Positions 1-7,247 are shown, numbered from the stretch's first letter. The stretch: DNA of 45,348 nucleotides from JAHCHG01 sp038246645 (GCA_038246645.1 JBBRVS010000012.1:1-45348); one strand, 5' to 3'. Made by a program: numbers and translations. The notes: generated by a model not told the origin, from the sequence alone.

Positions 1-743
1 CAAATTTTTCGGATGAATTTATCGAAGAATTTTCAAACAAATTAGGACTTGAGTTTGTTTATGACGGCGAAGTCAGAACCGCCTACGGTAGTGGGCGGTT
101 GAACACTGACAGTTCAACTGTCGGGGATAATTTGAACGCCTCAAATTCTAAACTTCAACCATCCGCTACCGCAGATGGTTCTGACAAGTTCACGCCCGAA
201 GATGTTTTCGCTTACGCTTACGCCGTTTTTCACAGCCCGACTTACCGTGTCCGGTATGCCGAATTTTTGAAGATAGATTTTCCGCGTCTGCCGCTGACCA
301 CCGACCGCGAACTCTTTCGCAAACTCTGCGCTTCCGGCAATCAATTAGTCCAGGCGCATCTGCTCGAATCCATCGCCGCCCCGCCCGCGTGGAATCTGCA
401 AACCGACGGCACAGCACTATTCCAAAACCACGAAGTCGCCGCCGGATTCCCGAAAAAAGAACTCGCCGAAATAGACGCGCAACGCAAAGGCAAAGTCTAT
501 ATCAACAAAACAACCTACTTCGCCGAAATCCCCGAAGAAGTCTGGAACTTCCACATCGGCGGCTACCAAGTCTGCCACAAATGGCTCAAAGACCGAAAAA
601 CGCGAACCCTATCGGAAGAAGACATCGCGCACTACGGCAAAATCGTTGTCGCTCTCGGCGAGACAATTCGACTGATGGCTGAAATTGACCAAACTATTGA
701 AGAACACGGCGGTTTCCCGCTCGTTGGCAGTCAGGAAAATTGA
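1..743 (+). CDS. Type ISP restriction-modification enzyme, C-terminal part (5' end outside window)
   Basis: The reading frame is open from base 3 of the window and ends at TGA 741-743, so only the last 246 or so residues are seen. The segment with TPEDVFAYAYAVFHSPTYR followed by YAEFLKIDFPRLPLT is the signature of the C-terminal target-recognition domain of type ISP single-chain restriction-modification enzymes (LlaGI / LlaBIII type), which combine nuclease, translocase and N6-adenine methyltransferase in one long polypeptide. The N-terminal nuclease, helicase and methylase parts would lie upstream and cannot be checked, so activity of the enzyme cannot be judged. An apparent TTG start at 99 is internal: the frame upstream of it (beginning NFSDEFIEEFSNKLGLEF) already looks like this family. 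A decayed copy of the same 3' end lies at 2087-2268. Confidence 0.8.
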   Translation, partial: NFSDEFIEEFSNKLGLEFVYDGEVRTAYGSGRLNTDSSTVGDNLNASNSKLQPSATADGSDKFTPEDVFAYAYAVFHSPTYRVRYAEFLKIDFPRLPLTTDRELFRKLCASGNQLVQAHLLESIAAPPAWNLQTDGTALFQNHEVAAGFPKKELAEIDAQRKGKVYINKTTYFAEIPEEVWNFHIGGYQVCHKWLKDRKTRTLSEEDIAHYGKIVVALGETIRLMAEIDQTIEEHGGFPLVGSQEN

Positions 744-818
744 TTACGAGTGATAGTTAAAATTACACCGGAGAATAATTTTTAAAACTCACCAAATCGC
801 GCTTTGACCTTAAAACCG

Positions 819-854
819 AATACCATTCGCTATTCTCGAATAGCGAATGGTATT
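819..854. promoter_or_regulatory. Perfect 17-bp inverted repeat, likely operator of the wHTH/nucleotidyltransferase pair
   Basis: The arm AATACCATTCGCTATTC (819-835) is followed after two bases (TC) by its exact reverse complement (838-854). It ends 8 nt before the ATG at 863. The downstream gene encodes a winged-helix protein, so an autoregulatory operator is the natural reading. A -35-like TTGACC lies at 804-809, and TATTCT inside the left arm (831-836) could serve as -10, although the spacing of 21 nt is long. There is no T-run, so it is not a terminator. Confidence 0.6.
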
Positions 855-862
855 GTAATTAT

Positions 863-1387
863 ATGAGTATGAAATCTCAAGATGTTGTCGTTTTATTGAA
901 GCTCTGCGGATATATATCGTCCGAGCGTCCATCGTATTCAAATATGGCGGATGAACTTGTGATGAGCCAGTCCGAAGTTCACTCGGCGGTCAAACGCTTG
1001 AAGCAATCGCGTCTGATACACGGTGCGGAAATGGACGAAAGACCGAATTTAACCGCCATCGAGGAATTTCTTATTCACGGAGTCAAATACGTCTTTCCTG
1101 TGATACGCAAAAGTTTGACTCGCGGAATGCCGACTTCTTACGCCGCCGAACCGCTTTCGCATCTTATCCAAGCGGGAAACGAACCCGTGCCGGTCTGGGC
1201 AGATGCCAGCGGCACGACGCGCGGTATCGAGATCGTGCCGCTTTACAAAACAGTTCCGGCAGCCGCCAAGCGAGACCCGAAATTATATGAACGCCTTGCT
1301 CTGATTGATGCCATCAGAGACGGGCGGGCGCGTGAACGAAATTTGGCTGAACAGGAATTAAAAAAAAGTTTAGGAATAAATGGCTGA
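863..1387 (+). CDS. Winged-helix DNA-binding protein, putative antitoxin/regulator partner of AbiEii-like protein
   Basis: A 174-residue protein. Residues ~5-55 form a winged-helix pattern (DVVVLLKLCGYI, then YSNMADELVMSQSEVHSAVKRL, where the latter looks like the recognition helix-turn-helix). The rest contains a segment with WADASGTTRGIEIVPLY and a charged C-terminal helix. It overlaps the next gene by 8 nt (ATGGCTGA), so the two are translationally coupled. The arrangement of a wHTH gene followed by an AbiEii/MNT nucleotidyltransferase resembles type IV AbiE toxin-antitoxin operons, although this protein is shorter than typical AbiEi and I do not recognise an AbiEi C-terminal domain. The start ATG has no Shine-Dalgarno sequence and sits just after the palindrome at 819-854. 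DNA binding is well supported; the antitoxin role is inferred from context. Confidence 0.65.
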   Translation: MSMKSQDVVVLLKLCGYISSERPSYSNMADELVMSQSEVHSAVKRLKQSRLIHGAEMDERPNLTAIEEFLIHGVKYVFPVIRKSLTRGMPTSYAAEPLSHLIQAGNEPVPVWADASGTTRGIEIVPLYKTVPAAAKRDPKLYERLALIDAIRDGRARERNLAEQELKKSLGING

Positions 1388-1814
1388 ATCAAATATCGAA
1401 ATGCTCTGCATCGCCGTCGAAAATCTCGGCAATCTCAAAGACGAACTCGTATTTGTCGGCGGCTGTATGACCGAACTGCTTATTACCGATGCAGGGGCGG
1501 CGGAGCCGAGACGGACGAAAGATGTTGATACGATTGTGGAAGCCGCTTCTTACGCTGAATACAACGCTTTTTCGGAAAAACTGAAAGCGGTCGGATTTCG
1601 GGAAGATACGAGTGAAAACGCGCCTCTGTGCCGCTGGATAAAAGAAAGCACGGTGCTTGACGTGATGCCTTTGGACGAGAAAACACTCGGATTTACAAAC
1701 TCTTGGTATAAATCGGCAATGAAAAATGCCGAAGTTCGTGAAGTTCTTCCGAATCTCACCATAAAAGTTATTTCGCCCGTGTATTTATTGCGCGACAAAA
1801 ATGGAAGCCTTTGA
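1380..1814 (+). CDS. AbiEii-like nucleotidyltransferase, N-terminal part of a frameshifted gene
   Basis: 144 residues. The stretch LVFVGGCMTELL followed by RRTKDVDTIVE is the nucleotidyltransferase signature (GG, then DxD), typical of the AbiEii / MNT superfamily; DVMPLDEKTLGF with NSWYKSA follows, as in full-length relatives. The protein stops abruptly at TGA 1812-1814 after VYLLRDKNGSL. The next codons of the expected protein (MEAFDGRGNGDYLGSHD) are found in the +1 frame from 1801. One surplus base between about 1790 and 1801, for example in the A5 run at 1797-1801, explains the split. The gene overlaps the upstream wHTH gene by 8 nt. In AbiE systems the family member is the toxin; here the catalytic half is kept while the C-terminal half is out of frame. 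Confidence 0.7.
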   Translation: MAESNIEMLCIAVENLGNLKDELVFVGGCMTELLITDAGAAEPRRTKDVDTIVEAASYAEYNAFSEKLKAVGFREDTSENAPLCRWIKESTVLDVMPLDEKTLGFTNSWYKSAMKNAEVREVLPNLTIKVISPVYLLRDKNGSL

Positions 1815-2079
1815 CGGAAGAGGAAACGGCGACTATCTCGGAAGTCACGATCTGGAAGACATCATTGCCATCATTGACGGACGAATCGAGCTAATTGGCG
1901 AAATAGAAAATGCCGCAACTGATGTTCGTCTTTATATCGCTGACAAAATAAAAAGCTGGCTTGAAAACGATAAATTTACAGACGCTTTGCCGGGGCATCT
2001 CGGCAGTGCGTCTGATCTTAGCCGGTTAGGAATCGTGATGAAACGATTAAAAAAAATTGCCGGTTTGGTAGAAAAGTAA
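1801..2079 (+). CDS. AbiEii-like nucleotidyltransferase, C-terminal part (shifted frame)
   Basis: 92 residues in the frame +1 to the preceding ORF, overlapping it by 14 nt. The opening MEAFDGRGNGDYLGSHDLED continues the AbiEii-like protein at exactly the point where the upstream frame is lost (relatives read LATKLEAFxGRGxGDYLGSHDLEDII). It has its own ATG, so it could be made as a separate polypeptide by re-initiation, but there is no Shine-Dalgarno sequence and this part carries no catalytic motif. The C-terminus (DALPGHLGSASDLSRLGIV, then basic residues) is complete. Read together, 1380-2079 is one gene of about 230 residues broken by a single-base indel; a sequencing error, a pseudogene or a phase-variable homopolymer are all possible. 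Confidence 0.6.
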   Translation: MEAFDGRGNGDYLGSHDLEDIIAIIDGRIELIGEIENAATDVRLYIADKIKSWLENDKFTDALPGHLGSASDLSRLGIVMKRLKKIAGLVEK

Positions 2080-2086
2080 AACCTAA

Positions 2087-2268
2087 ATCGGCGGTTGCTA
2101 AATCTGCCACAAATGGCTCAAAGACCGAAAAGCGCGAACACTCTTCGCCGAAGACATCGAACACTACGGCAAAATCATCGGCGCACTTCTTGAAACAAAT
2201 TTCTGTTGATGGCGGAAATTGACGCGCAGATTGAAAAACACGGCGGTTTTTCGCTTGATTTTGTTTAG
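2087..2268 (+). pseudogene. Decayed second copy of the type ISP enzyme 3' end
   Basis: The DNA resembles 546-740 of the ISP gene: CTGCCACAAATGGCTCAAAG is identical, and CACTACGGCAAAATC, TTGATGGC/GATGGC, GAAATTGA and ACACGGCGGTTT recur in the same order. Conceptual translation gives fragments ICHKWLKDRK and EDIEHYGKII, then loses frame, with stop codons at the start and middle. It has no start codon and is a relic. Its position directly after the frameshifted AbiEii-like gene means the toxin-antitoxin-like pair is bracketed by an intact and a decayed copy of the same 3' end. Confidence 0.75.
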
Positions 2269-2299
2269 AGTTCTACTGAGGCAGAACTCTAAATTTTTT
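2265..2299 (+). terminator. Rho-independent terminator, plus strand
   Basis: A perfect 10-bp stem TTAGAGTTCT (2265-2274) / AGAACTCTAA (2283-2292) with an 8-nt loop, followed by ATTTTTT. It ends plus-strand transcription of the defence region against the convergent guaB gene; its T-run touches the last guaB codons. Confidence 0.65.
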
Positions 2300-3767
2300 A
2301 ACTTTCCACTCGATAATTCGGAGCTTCTTTTGTGATAATTACGTCGTGAACGTGCGATTCGCGCAAGCCTGCTGAAGTAATTCGAACGAATCTTGCTTTG
2401 GTCTGCATTTCCTCGATATTTTTACAGCCCGTATAACCCATTCCCGAACGCAGTCCGCCGACGAGCTGCGTCACGGTTTCTTCGACCGTTCCTTTATAAG
2501 CGACGCGACCTTCGATGCCTTCGGGAACGAATTTCGAATCGGACACCGTGCCTTCCTGCGAATAGCGGTCGGATGAACCTTGCTTCATTGCGCCGATCGA
2601 ACCCATTCCGCGATAGGTTTTAAAACTTCTGCCCTGAAACAAAATAACTTCGCCCGGAGCTTCGGCAGTTCCGGCAAAAAGCGAACCGATCATTACGCAA
2701 TCCGCGCCGGTCGCAATCGCTTTGGCAACGTCGCCGGAATATTTCACGCCGCCGTCGGCAATGATCGGAACGCCGCTGCCTTTCGCCGCCTTGACGCATT
2801 GATCAATCGCCGTAATCTGCGGAACGCCCGCGCCTGTAACAACACGGGTTGTGCAAATCGAACCAGGACCGATTCCAACTTTGACGGCATCAACTCCGGC
2901 ATCAATCAAGGCTTTTGTCGCTTCAGCAGTGGCAACATTTCCGGCAATTATTTCAGCATCGGAAAAATGCGCTCTAATTCTTTTAACGGCTTCGATCACA
3001 CGGGAACTGTGTCCGTGCGCGGTGTCTATGACGATGCAGTCAACTCTGGAATTGATTAGAGCTTGAGCGCGTTCGAAAAAATCTCCGGTTGCGCCGATTG
3101 CCGCCGCGACGCGCAATCTGCCTAATTCATCCTTTGCCGCGTTCGGATATTTGATCGCTTTTTGGATGTCTTTGACGGTTATCAATCCTTTGAGAAGTCC
3201 TTCATCATCAACGACCAGCAGTTTTTCGATGCGGTGTTTCTGGAGTTTGACCTTTGCTTCGTCGAGCGTCGTGCCGATCGGCACGGTAACGAGCGGTTGT
3301 TTGGTCATTACGTCCGACACGGGAATGTCGAAACGCGTTTCAAACCGCAGATCGCGGTTGGTGATGATGCCGACGAGGTGACCGTTTTCGTCTATGACCG
3401 GAACGCCGCTGATCTTAAAGCGTTTCATCACTTTCAGGGCATCCGCAACCAGTGCGCTGTTGTGAATCGTCACGGGATCAACGATCATTCCCGATTCGCT
3501 GCGTTTTACCTTGTCAACTTCTTCCGCCTGATGCTCGATTGAAAAATTTTTGTGAATTACTCCGATTCCGCCCTGCTGGGCGAGCGCGATTGCCAGAGCC
3601 GCTTCAGTGACGGTATCCATCGCCGACGAACAGAGCGGAATTTGCAGACGAATATTTCGGGAAAATTGCGTCGAAGTGTCGGTTTCTACGGGCAGAATTT
3701 CCGAATAATCCGGGATTAATAAAACGTCGTCAAAAGTTAAACCTTCTTGAATATTTTCGATTTCCAT
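2298..3767 (-). CDS. guaB: Inosine-5'-monophosphate dehydrogenase
   Basis: 489 residues, the usual length. It oxidises IMP to XMP with NAD+, the committed step of GMP synthesis in the cytoplasm. The N-terminus LTFDDVLLIPDYSEILP and the barrel segments EIIAGNVATAEATKALIDAG and MIGSLFAGTAEAPGE are diagnostic. The catalytic cysteine is in GPGSICTTR (Cys305). Two CBS domains occupy roughly residues 95-210 (SVMTKQPLVTVPIGTT and KLLVVDDEGLLKGLITVKD), the usual regulatory insert. The mobile flap motif YRGMGSIGAM is present. No clear Shine-Dalgarno sequence precedes the ATG. The terminator of the upstream RodZ-like gene ends about 20 nt before the guaB start, so guaB either has a promoter within 3813-3878 or depends on read-through. 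Confidence 0.98.
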   Translation of the reverse strand: MEIENIQEGLTFDDVLLIPDYSEILPVETDTSTQFSRNIRLQIPLCSSAMDTVTEAALAIALAQQGGIGVIHKNFSIEHQAEEVDKVKRSESGMIVDPVTIHNSALVADALKVMKRFKISGVPVIDENGHLVGIITNRDLRFETRFDIPVSDVMTKQPLVTVPIGTTLDEAKVKLQKHRIEKLLVVDDEGLLKGLITVKDIQKAIKYPNAAKDELGRLRVAAAIGATGDFFERAQALINSRVDCIVIDTAHGHSSRVIEAVKRIRAHFSDAEIIAGNVATAEATKALIDAGVDAVKVGIGPGSICTTRVVTGAGVPQITAIDQCVKAAKGSGVPIIADGGVKYSGDVAKAIATGADCVMIGSLFAGTAEAPGEVILFQGRSFKTYRGMGSIGAMKQGSSDRYSQEGTVSDSKFVPEGIEGRVAYKGTVEETVTQLVGGLRSGMGYTGCKNIEEMQTKARFVRITSAGLRESHVHDVIITKEAPNYRVES

Positions 3768-3785
3768 AATTTTTGAACTATAAAT

Positions 3786-3812
3786 AAAAAAGCCCGCACT
3801 TAGCTTGCGGGC
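3786..3812 (-). terminator. Rho-independent terminator of the RodZ-like gene, minus strand
   Basis: On the minus strand the stem GCCCGCA / TGCGGGC (3806-3812 and 3792-3798, 7-nt loop) is followed by TTTTTT (3791-3786). It lies only 18 nt upstream of the guaB start, so it could also act as a leader attenuator for guaB. Confidence 0.8.
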
Positions 3813-3878
3813 GCGATTATCACAGGAGTTGTCGTAAAAAATGTTTTTAATTTCAGCTTATACAAAAGCCACATAAAT

Positions 3879-4700
3879 TTATTGCGTTGCCGTATTAGAT
3901 GAAATTTGCCCGCTTTGCAAAATTTGTCCGATATTGTCTTTGGTAATAACCAGATCAATTGCCTGACGACTCGGCGTTTCAGGTTCTGACGGCAGAGTAA
4001 TCGGTTTGCCGTTGATGGTCATTTGAAGATTGTTCGCCTGATATTTTGAATAGCTCAAAAGAGCATTTTCCTTGATGTCGAGCGTCAGAGGCGTTACGGG
4101 CGAAACCAGCTGACTTTGCTTTTTGCCGTCCGCCATATAGCTGACGGATGTGTTTTCAGTTACCGCTTTAATCTCTATTTTTATCTCACCCGGCGCAGTA
4201 ACGGTTTGATTTACATTAGAATTATTAACCGTATTTGAATTGCCCGGCGAATTCGATCCCGAATTATTGGCAGCAGGTGTCGGAGTCGGTGACGCGGAAG
4301 AACTGTCACCGTAATAATTGGCAAAAGTATAGGCGCCCCACGAAATCAAACCTAAAATAATGATCGCAAAAATTATTGTAAAAAGATTTGAAGAATTACT
4401 TCGATCATCGGTTAAAACTTCGGGACGGTATGTTTTGGGGTCATCACTAACCTGATTATCCTGACTCGCCACCAGACGGGCGTAATCCTGCAAGGCTTCC
4501 TGTTCATCAACTCCGACGTATTTTGCATAAGATTTTAGAAAACCTTTGTTAAAAATTCCGCCGGGCAAAGCTCGGTAATCATCTGCTTCGATGCCTTCGA
4601 GGTATTGTGAGGAAATTCGGGTTTGTTCCGCAACTTCACTAATGGTGATGCCTCGCGCTTCACGTGCTTGTCGCAGTTTTTCGCCTAATGATTCTGCCAT
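3879..4700 (-). CDS. rodZ: RodZ-like helix-turn-helix membrane protein (HTH_25 + DUF4115)
   Basis: 273 residues. Residues ~1-75 form a Cro/C1-type helix-turn-helix (LGEKLRQAREARGITISEVA, IEADDYRALPGGIFNKGFLK), the cytoplasmic domain that in RodZ binds the actin homologue MreB. One transmembrane helix follows at about 106-128 (LFTIIFAIIILGLISWGAY), then a Ser/Asn/Pro-rich linker and a C-terminal DUF4115 beta-domain (KIEIKAVTENTSVSYMADGK). The order matches RodZ, which links MreB to cell-wall elongation. No mreB is nearby, so a role in cell shape is inferred from architecture. The gene is divergent from the BMC operon across a 218-nt gap. Confidence 0.8.
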   Translation of the reverse strand: MAESLGEKLRQAREARGITISEVAEQTRISSQYLEGIEADDYRALPGGIFNKGFLKSYAKYVGVDEQEALQDYARLVASQDNQVSDDPKTYRPEVLTDDRSNSSNLFTIIFAIIILGLISWGAYTFANYYGDSSSASPTPTPAANNSGSNSPGNSNTVNNSNVNQTVTAPGEIKIEIKAVTENTSVSYMADGKKQSQLVSPVTPLTLDIKENALLSYSKYQANNLQMTINGKPITLPSEPETPSRQAIDLVITKDNIGQILQSGQISSNTATQ

Positions 4701-4918
4701 TTGTCTGTTATTTTTACGTCTTTAAACGGTTCTGAAATCCTTATCGGTCTAAGTTTGAAATATATCGCTGTTAAACTACTAATGTCAATTCTTTCAAACT
4801 GTTTTATCATCAAAAGTTCCGCGCTTGATTATTTTATAAGGCGCGTGATACGTTTAGGTTTTCTTTTAGTTTTATACTACAATTTTCAATAGTAATTTAA
4901 AAAAGTGAGGAATATCGA

Positions 4919-5311
4919 ATGTCTCTCGAAGCACTCGGAATGGTCGAAACAAAGGGTTTTATCGGTGCAGTTGAAGCTGCTGATGCAATGGTCAAAGCCG
5001 CGAATGTCGAACTAATCGGCAAAGAATATATCGGTGCGGGTTATGTCACGGTTTTTGTGCGCGGCGATGTCGGCGCGGTCAAAGCCGCAACGGACGCGGG
5101 TGCGGCGGCGGCGCGGCGCGTCGGTGAACTGATTTCGGTTCACGTCATTCCGCGTCCGCACGGCGAAGTCGAAAGAGTTCTGCCGAAAGGTGTCGGTTAC
5201 AGCCCCGACGAAAAAGCTCTGCAGGGCGGCGGTCGCGGACAATTAAGCTCCGGCGATGCGACAAGTTCGGCAAACGACGCAAAACAAGCAAATAAAACCA
5301 AGACTAAATAA
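4919..5311 (+). CDS. BMC-domain hexameric shell protein (PduA/EutM/CcmK type)
   Basis: 130 residues. Residues 3-~92 are a single BMC domain (ALGMVETKGFIGAVEAADAM, VTVFVRGDVGAVKAATDAG, ISVHVIPRPHGEVERVLP), which forms the cyclic hexamers that tile microcompartment facets. A Gly/Ser/Lys-rich tail of about 38 residues follows, longer than in minimal BMC-H proteins. A Shine-Dalgarno-like GTGAGG (4905-4910) precedes the ATG. TATACT at 4873-4878 is a possible -10, without a clear -35. It is the first gene of the BMC operon, and its stop codon is immediately followed by the 9-nt repeat array at 5312. Paralogue: 7957-8280. Confidence 0.95.
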   Translation: MSLEALGMVETKGFIGAVEAADAMVKAANVELIGKEYIGAGYVTVFVRGDVGAVKAATDAGAAAARRVGELISVHVIPRPHGEVERVLPKGVGYSPDEKALQGGGRGQLSSGDATSSANDAKQANKTKTK

Positions 5312-5430
5312 GTCTGGCGAGTCTGGCGAGTCTAGCGAGTCTAGCGAGTCTAGCGAGTCTGAAAAACATTCGACTCGACAGACTCGACAGATTCGACAGA
5401 CTCGACAGACTCGACAGACTCGACAGACTC
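5312..5430 (+). repeat. Inverted array of 9-nt tandem repeats between BMC shell gene and aldehyde dehydrogenase
   Basis: The left arm has five units of GTCTGGCGA / GTCTAGCGA (5312-5356) plus GTCTG. After a short spacer the right arm has six units of GACTCGACA (one is GATTCGACA; 5372-5425) plus GACTC. The arms are imperfect reverse complements: AGTCT/AGACT pairs in register every 9 nt, with one or two mismatches per unit, giving a long bulged hairpin. It begins right after the shell-gene stop and ends 1 nt before the ATG of the dehydrogenase, taking the place of a Shine-Dalgarno sequence. Confidence 0.9.
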
Positions 5431-5431
5431 T

Positions 5432-7174
5432 ATGGAAGATAAAGACCTGATTTCACAACAGGAAGCGCGTGATGCGGTGGAATCCGCTCATCTGGCGTGG
5501 GCTTCGGTTGCGAAATTCGACCAGACGAAAATTGACCGAATCTGCGAAGCGATGGCAAATGCCGCGCTTCGGGAAGCGGCGCACCTCGGTCAGATGGCGA
5601 GCGAGGAAACGGGTTTCGGCAAAGCGGAAGACAAACGCGAGAAAAACCGTTTTGCGGCGGAAGATGTCTGGAATTATTTTCGCAGTTTAAAAACGGTCGG
5701 CGTTATTAAGGAAACCGAAAGCATTGTCGAAATCGCCAGCCCGCGCGGAGTTGTCGCGGCGATAATTCCTTCGACGAACCCGACTTCGACAGCAATCTTT
5801 AAAATCATCATCGCGACAAAATCGCGCAATACGATTGTGCTTTCGCCGCATCCGGCGGCGGCGCGCAGTATTGCCGAAACCACGCGGATTATGCGCGAAG
5901 CCGCTGCCGGAGAAGGACTTCCGCCCGATGCGATTCAATGTTTGACGACTTCGAGCATCGAAGGCACGGAAACTTTGATGAAGCACAAAAAAACGGCGGT
6001 AATTTTGGCAACAGGCGGCACGGGACTTGTCCGGGCAGCATATTCTTCGGGCAAACCGGCGTTCGGTGTCGGACCGGGAAATGTTCCGGTTTTTATCGAA
6101 AAAACGGCAAATGTCGAAAAAGCGGTCAGAGATATTTTAACAAGTACCTGTTTTGACAACGGCACGATCTGCGCTTCCGAGCAATCGGTCGTCGTTGACG
6201 CGCCCGTTGAAGATCAGGTTCGCGAGCAATTCAAAGCGCAGGGCGGACATTTTTTAAATGAAACGGAAGCGGAAAGAGTTGCCTCGGTTTTGCTGACTCC
6301 GCAACGCACTTTGAATCCGAAAATCGTCGGGAAATCAGCCGAATATATTGCGAATCTCGCCGGAATCAGCGTTCCGAGCGGAACGCGCTGTTTGCTGGCG
6401 AACTGCGGCGGAGTCGGGCGCGATTTTCCCTGGTCAATCGAAAAACTTTCGCCGACGCTGGCATTTTTCGTCGTTGACGGAATCGAACAGGGCGCACAGC
6501 GTTGTCTGGAAATTCTGCAATTCGGCGGAATGGGACATACTGCCGGAATGCACAGCTCTTCGAGAGAAGCCGCGATTCGGTACGGCGAACAGATGCCCGC
6601 GTCGCGCGTTGTCATAAATTCGCCGACGACGCACGGCGCAATCGGTTTTTCGACCGATCTTGCTCCTTCGATGACTTTAGGCTGCGGTTCGTGGGGCGGA
6701 AATGTCACGAGCGACAATATTTCGCCGATTCATCTGATGGACATCAAGCGCGTCGCTTTTGAAACAAAACCGGTTCAAAGTCCGGCGGAAGTTCAAAGTT
6801 CAAAGTTTAAAGTTCAAAGTCCGAAAATCAAAGACCGAAATATCAAACGCGAAGAAATCGCGGCGATTGTTGACAGTTTTTTGAGTAAGAAATTAAAGGA
6901 AAATTCTAAAGAAGCTGAAAATAAAGAAATCGAAAATCAAAAATCCAAAAGCGAAAATCAAAGTGCTTCGCCCGTGAAAACGATAATTCACGAATTAAAA
7001 CCGCAAGCACCGGCGGCGAACGGGGCGAAAGCGAAGGCGGTTGATTTTGTCAGTGAGGACGATGTAAAACGTGCCTTTGAAAGCGGCGAGAAAATTTATA
7101 TTACGGCGAAAACGATTATTACGCCTTCGGCGCGTGATCTGGGGACGGAAAAGGAGATTTTTGCAAAAGTTTAA
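5432..7174 (+). CDS. BMC-associated CoA-acylating aldehyde dehydrogenase (AdhE/EutE/PduP-like) with long C-terminal extension
   Basis: 580 residues. It converts an aldehyde, CoA and NAD+ to acyl-CoA, normally inside the shell so that the aldehyde is retained. The core (~1-445) has the motif FDNGTICASEQS, with catalytic Cys247, and the glycine-rich segments ATGGTGLVRAAYSSG and GVGPGNVPVFIE; the cysteine context is of the AdhE type. Beyond the core are a charged linker (~446-536) containing an amphipathic helix REEIAAIVDSFLSKKLKE (473-490), which looks like an encapsulation peptide, and a tail at 537-580 with IITPSARDLG, similar to short segments in BMC accessory proteins such as EutQ. Part of the linker (residues ~453-464) is encoded by a heptamer DNA repeat. 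The ATG has no Shine-Dalgarno sequence. The aldehyde substrate and its source enzyme are not revealed by the window. Confidence 0.9.
   Translation: MEDKDLISQQEARDAVESAHLAWASVAKFDQTKIDRICEAMANAALREAAHLGQMASEETGFGKAEDKREKNRFAAEDVWNYFRSLKTVGVIKETESIVEIASPRGVVAAIIPSTNPTSTAIFKIIIATKSRNTIVLSPHPAAARSIAETTRIMREAAAGEGLPPDAIQCLTTSSIEGTETLMKHKKTAVILATGGTGLVRAAYSSGKPAFGVGPGNVPVFIEKTANVEKAVRDILTSTCFDNGTICASEQSVVVDAPVEDQVREQFKAQGGHFLNETEAERVASVLLTPQRTLNPKIVGKSAEYIANLAGISVPSGTRCLLANCGGVGRDFPWSIEKLSPTLAFFVVDGIEQGAQRCLEILQFGGMGHTAGMHSSSREAAIRYGEQMPASRVVINSPTTHGAIGFSTDLAPSMTLGCGSWGGNVTSDNISPIHLMDIKRVAFETKPVQSPAEVQSSKFKVQSPKIKDRNIKREEIAAIVDSFLSKKLKENSKEAENKEIENQKSKSENQSASPVKTIIHELKPQAPAANGAKAKAVDFVSEDDVKRAFESGEKIYITAKTIITPSARDLGTEKEIFAKV
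6789..6823 (+). repeat. Heptamer tandem repeat inside the aldehyde dehydrogenase linker
   Basis: Five 7-nt units: AAGTTCA, AAGTTCA, AAGTTTA, AAGTTCA, AAGTCCG. It is in frame with the dehydrogenase and encodes VQSSKFKVQSP, part of the flexible linker before the predicted encapsulation helix. Confidence 0.8.
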
Positions 7175-7247
7175 GGAGAGGCAAAATTCAAATTCTTTAT
7201 AAATCTTCCCGGAATGACTGCAAGCCTTTCATTTACATCATTTTAAA

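Noticed and set aside
4701..4892. 63-codon plus-strand ORF in the gap between the RodZ-like and BMC genes
   Set aside because: AT-rich, no Shine-Dalgarno sequence, no recognisable features; it lies in the divergent promoter region.
5312..5430. Possible CRISPR array
   Set aside because: Repeat units are 9 nt without spacers and occur in two opposed blocks; no Cas genes are present.
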